A stretch of 64,000 nucleotides of DNA. Source: Mugil cephalus (lineage: Eukaryota; Chordata; Actinopteri; Mugiliformes; Mugilidae). Numbering within the stretch: the stretch's first letter is position 1; every line of letters begins with the position of its first letter. This document shows, piece by piece, positions 59,971 through 64,000 of this stretch. Both the position numbers and the translations under genes were made by a program. Under the pieces are notes generated by a model. The model was not told where the DNA came from, searched no databases, and saw only the letters and a program-made list of their open reading frames with translations. The DNA lies in the NCBI RefSeq assembly GCF_022458985.1, contig NC_061782.1, positions 14,339,672 to 14,403,671 of the forward strand, read 5' to 3'.

Positions 59971-61599
59971 GAAAAACCTTGTAGGTTTTGGAGAGAGGCT
60001 TTAGAGTCCTGGCTATTATAAGGGCTGTTCTTTATTTTGTTTTGCATCATTTAGTTCTTTTTTAATCCATCACTCATCCTCAGTAAGATGAATTTTCATG
60101 TATCAAAAGACACACAAAAAAATCAGTTTTCAGTTATTTAATTCGTAACTGTTAATGGTATTAAAGAACACTGATTTCTCAACAATTAAAAATAAATGAA
60201 TTTCTCATCTATATAAACACTGACTTGCTATCCTTTCATAGTTATGTATCACTGATGAATGTCCTCTTAGAGTGGTTGTTCAGTTTTATTTCTGTTTTTA
60301 TTTATTGCAATTTGTGTGTGTGGGAATTTAAAAAAAAGAGAGATAACATACACTGTTTTCTACTTAATTAAATGAAGTAAAAAAAAAATTTTAAAAAAAT
60401 CCCCCCAAATGTTTGTTCTTGTTTGTCCTAATCTGAACATAACACGATTACCGGTGAACAAGTGCAGGAGTGTGTGGTTTAAGCTGCCCTTATATTCTTT
60501 AGTTTTATGACCCATACAATAGCCTGGGCCAAGCACAGCTTGTGTACTGTAGTAGGCTCACTGTAAAGCCTTTAATATGTAAACAAACAAGCCCAAACTT
60601 TCTCTGATTTACAACATTAGCGGGTCTTGGCTGGGGATCCTTTACAACTTCCAACAGGCCTTAGCCAGCCAGCAATTCCGGTCGCAGACAGCTTGAGCAC
60701 TTTCGATTTTATACCTCAGCAATTTTTATAGCATCTTTAGCTCTGCACGCACAGACCCCACTATATCCTCTGGAAAGAGAGAGCCGGCGAGAGGCAGCGA
60801 GGAAGAGGCAAATAACAATATTGTGTGCACCAAAAAAAAAAAAAAAAAGAAAAAGAAAATGGGCATTGATGAAGGATGCTAAGTAGCTAGGTCATGTGAC
60901 TTGGAGTTTTTGTTGTTGCTGTGATTGGACCCTGATGCCGTCCTAGCTACTGATTAAACTGGTTGATGGTACAGTACTTTCTCGGTGCCTCCTGCTCAGA
61001 TTAAGTAAGGTAGAGTAGCCAAGCCTCTGAGGGTTTTAGCATCTGTGCAAGGTTGCTGTAACTGATACTGTGAAGTTATAATTAAAGGTTCCAACTGAGA
61101 GAACCTCGCTTGATGCAGTTCACACCTTTCCTCTCCCCTGCAGGATAACTAGACGAGTAATGTGGCAGGCAAGATAGAAAGCTGAACAACACAGTTTGTT
61201 CTCGTGTAGGTGTGAGTACAGCGCTGGGAGGAAAGGATAAAGCTCCAAGAGGTCAATATTTCTTTATTCCGGAGGGAAAAAGAAAAAAAAAATGTTTTAC
61301 TCTATTTGCAATTTTTCTTTATTTATAAGTTGTAAGATACTGTCCCGGTTCTCTTGTAGCATCAAATGCTACCTCCATAAAACTCAAAGTAAACGGTAAA
61401 ATTATACAATGGATAAGTGCTACTTAGTCCCTATGATTGCATTTGAAAACATATTATTTTTCAGCTGTCTTATTTCAGACTTGAGGTACTGATATGCAAC
61501 TCTGAGTCCATATTTTTCACCTTGTGAACAAGGTTACAGTTTTCGATTGCCACACACTGTCTCCCATTTTTCATTTACCTGGCAGAAAATCAGATGCGA

Positions 61600-61830
61600 C
61601 AGTTAAATTGTGACAGTAGAGAAAATCTACTCTTTGCCATTAGAGCTAATGTCATGTTTCTGTGCTAATCCCTCATCATTTTTGGGCCTCATTGCCTATT
61701 TTTCTCTATGATATTAAGTATTCAAAGCTCATTTACATTCTTATTTTTCAATTTGCTGCTGCAGTAGTTTAATTTATTCCATATAATTTCTTTTTCTGAG
61801 AGGGACATTAATCATTGACTGTACGTTTTA
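61600..61830. promoter_or_regulatory. Candidate conserved noncoding element
   Basis: AT-rich but non-repetitive, with TTAGAGCTAATGTCATG, GCTCATTTACATTC, CAATTTGCTGCTGCAG and GGGACATTAATCATTGAC. Inferred from motif content. Confidence 0.25.
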
Positions 61831-63269
61831 GTGCCTCTGGGATTTTTTTAATCAATAAAATAAAGGGATAAAAGCCTCAGCACAGGGCTAGGTTACAAAG
61901 GCAGTACAGGGGGATTTTTTCAAATACCGCCTGTTTTACCGGATCTTTATGTTTGTTCGAATTCAATTACCAGTGATGGTGCATTTTATTGTGCTATCTT
62001 TTTGACAGATGTTGAAAGTTGGTGGGGTCGCTGTTTGATTTTCAATATTTCTAAGTGTTGTGGCCTCTAGAGAACTTTCCAAAAGAAGAAAAAAAAAAAG
62101 TTATTTCTATTAGTCTTTTTCAGTTTTGTTTATAAAGCAGTGACAAAAGCATGTCTCAGAAATAACACTCATATCAATAAGGGCCTCCCTGTAATGCTTC
62201 TGGTAGTTCTATATTTCTGGTCTGTTAAGCTGGAGGCCTAACCACTTTCATCCTCTTTCTTCCACCCTTTTCTTGTTGTTTCTTCATCCTTTCACATTCA
62301 TTTTATGCTTGGCTATTCCGTAGGCTATCAGTGTATTAATGCCAAGGCTTAAGCCAAACAGCCTCTGTGAGATAAGCCTCCAGGTCGTCATGTGGCTGTT
62401 CACAGTTCATACTCTGCTTTCCCCCCTTTAGTTGGAAACCCCAAATCATTTAATAATATTAATCTGTTTTTACGTGTGTGTGTACATGGGTGTGTACCGT
62501 TTTGGAGCTTCTAAATTTTCTCTCATTTTATTTTATTTTTTTATTTCCTGCTATGCAGTGTGGACATTGCACATCTTCATTAGTTATTGACTTGTTTGAG
62601 CGGCTTGACCTTCCAGAGGTATGAGTGAAGGTGGGGGTTTGATCGTTGGTTGATGAAGGGGTCTGTGGAGATGGAGGGGGTCTGTAAACTCTGATACATA
62701 ATGCTGTGAGCTATAATACTTTGTGCATGGCTGGTCGCAGGCCTGCTAATCACAAGGAAAAGACCCAACTGTCTCACTCCATAAACCAGGCCTAGTAAGA
62801 GGACAGCCATGGGGGCACAATGTCACTTGTAAATCCCAAATTAAACTCAACTGCCCAAAGCTTCCCAGCGTAAAAACACCCTCACCTCAATCCAGCCTGC
62901 CCATGTCTTCCCCTCAGGTGCACAGGGTGTAAATGGGTGGACAGAGTGGTGTCAACAGTGTCAAGGTTGTGGAGTGGTCAATTTGTCTGCTTGTTGGCTG
63001 TGTTTGGCTGTATGCATGTATTTCATGCCACAGAACTTCTTCTGCAGCCAGGCCTGTCCTCAGTCTCTACACCATCCCGAGCCATTTATTTCCAGAGTTG
63101 ACACAGAGAAATTGGGAAAGTTTTCAAAAGATAAATTATGCTACAGGAAAAAATAGTTTCCGTCTTCAAAACCTCCCTGTTCGTAGATGGCAGAAGATAT
63201 TTCATTACATGCGTAAAGGCTAGTTTGAGCTCGCTATAGGGGAGGGGAAATAGTCTCCTTAAAGGCAAT

Positions 63270-63900
63270 CTGTTCATTAAGATAATGTGTTAGTTCCAAT
63301 TAAACTAACATTAAAATAGTCCCCATAAAGAGTTGGAGTCAGCGTTTTTCCTTACTTGCTCTTTTAATTACATCGTTCCTCTCCTGTCATTAAGGATATT
63401 AAAAATTCATTAACAAGAACAGTACTGCGTCAGAGCAACAAATCAGAGAGACTTTCATCTCATGTTGTCAAAAGATTATTGCCATCAGTAATTTCGTCTG
63501 AAAGGCGTTAAGTCGGCCTTAAGCGATATTTCGGGACACAAGTGTCAACAGGTTACCGCAGTGGTGAACTGTCAAGTTGTTAAAGCCTCACATATATTTG
63601 CAAGGTGTTTTAATATGAGATTTAATGGAAAAAGAGGGAGACATTTAAATGACGAATGGGTTTTGCCGACATAGGGCTTTATGTGTTGTATTTATCCATT
63701 TATTAAATGTACATTTATTTGCAGCGGCATCTAGCGTCCCCTCTAATGTGATTCCATTGCCGGCTGTTATGTTTTCCGTCAGTTATATTTCTCGCTCCTA
63801 ATTTGTTTTCATCAAATGTGTTTATGGCTAGCTGAAACTGTTTTACAGCTTCACTATTGAACCGTGCTGCTGCTGCAGGAAATGAGTCTGTCCATGAATA
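63270..63900. promoter_or_regulatory. Candidate conserved noncoding element
   Basis: Motif-dense, non-repetitive sequence: TTCCAATTAAACTAACATT, CTCTTTTAATTACATCG, TTAAAAATTCATTAAC, AGTAATTTCGTC and a near-palindrome GTTAAGTCGGCCTTAAGC. It continues to near the window end and may extend beyond it. Confidence 0.35.
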
Positions 63901-64000
63901 ACATAAGCTCTGGCACTGTCATGCTTGCCAGAGAGAAGAGGGCATGGAAATAAAATCTGCATCTCTTTCATATCTGAATGTTTCTTCTCATCCTGCCGCC

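Larger units (their letters stand above)
31016..64000. other. Gene-free region (about 33 kb)
   Basis: Outside the entries listed separately I see no protein family, tRNA, rRNA or known small RNA here. Open frames up to 160 codons occur on both strands, as expected by chance in AT-rich DNA. The long distance without genes and the many motif-dense patches suggest a regulatory desert. Confidence 0.45.

Noticed and set aside
1..64000. CRISPR arrays, operons, bacterial promoters or phage genes
   Set aside because: No regularly spaced direct repeats and no prokaryotic gene organisation. Intron-exon structure shows vertebrate nuclear DNA.
23664..64000. SPOCK2, the neighbour of CHST3 in human
   Set aside because: I looked for testican segments (for example around the exon-like piece at 33490) and found none.

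Overview
The window looks like nuclear DNA of a teleost fish, probably a compact percomorph-type genome. The evidence is short introns with canonical GT/AG ends (one of only 68 bp), vertebrate-specific gene families, Tc1-like and hAT-like transposon remnants of kinds common in fish, and many microsatellites. Nothing suggests a bacterial or viral source.

Two protein-coding genes can be resolved completely. On the minus strand (2520-13279) lies a 17-exon cadherin-related family member 1 gene (cdhr1, photoreceptor cadherin/PCDH21). The spliced reading frame has no internal stop and gives 865 residues: signal peptide, six cadherin repeats, one transmembrane helix and a basic/proline-rich tail. 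The intron before the last exon holds a second, in-phase last-exon candidate (3619-3819). It encodes a different transmembrane helix and a very short tail, and it resembles the standard transmembrane exon. It looks like a duplicated, alternatively used terminal exon and is the most interesting coding observation here.

On the plus strand lies a chst3 gene (carbohydrate/chondroitin 6-O sulfotransferase 3). It has a CpG-rich probable promoter and noncoding first exon near 18.9-19.1 kb and coding exons at 20810-20889, 21680-22222 and 22967-23663 (439 residues). The two genes are divergent, with about 5.6 kb between them that contains a decayed Tc1 transposase. An intron inside the catalytic region of chst3 carries a hAT-type miniature element with 8-bp target duplications.

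From 23.7 kb to about 31 kb the sequence is the likely long 3' UTR and flank of chst3. It contains a roughly 720-bp inverted-repeat DNA transposon, a large TA/GA microsatellite and a LINE-like tail. A near-consensus CTCF site sits at 31.0 kb.

From 31 kb to the end I find no convincing protein-coding gene. The region looks like a gene desert with many stretches rich in homeodomain-, SOX- and CREB-like motifs, separated by simple repeats. I interpret it as a candidate regulatory landscape of a developmental gene outside the window; this needs cross-species alignment to establish. cdhr1 (retinal disc morphogenesis) and chst3 (Golgi glycosaminoglycan sulfation) have no evident functional link.
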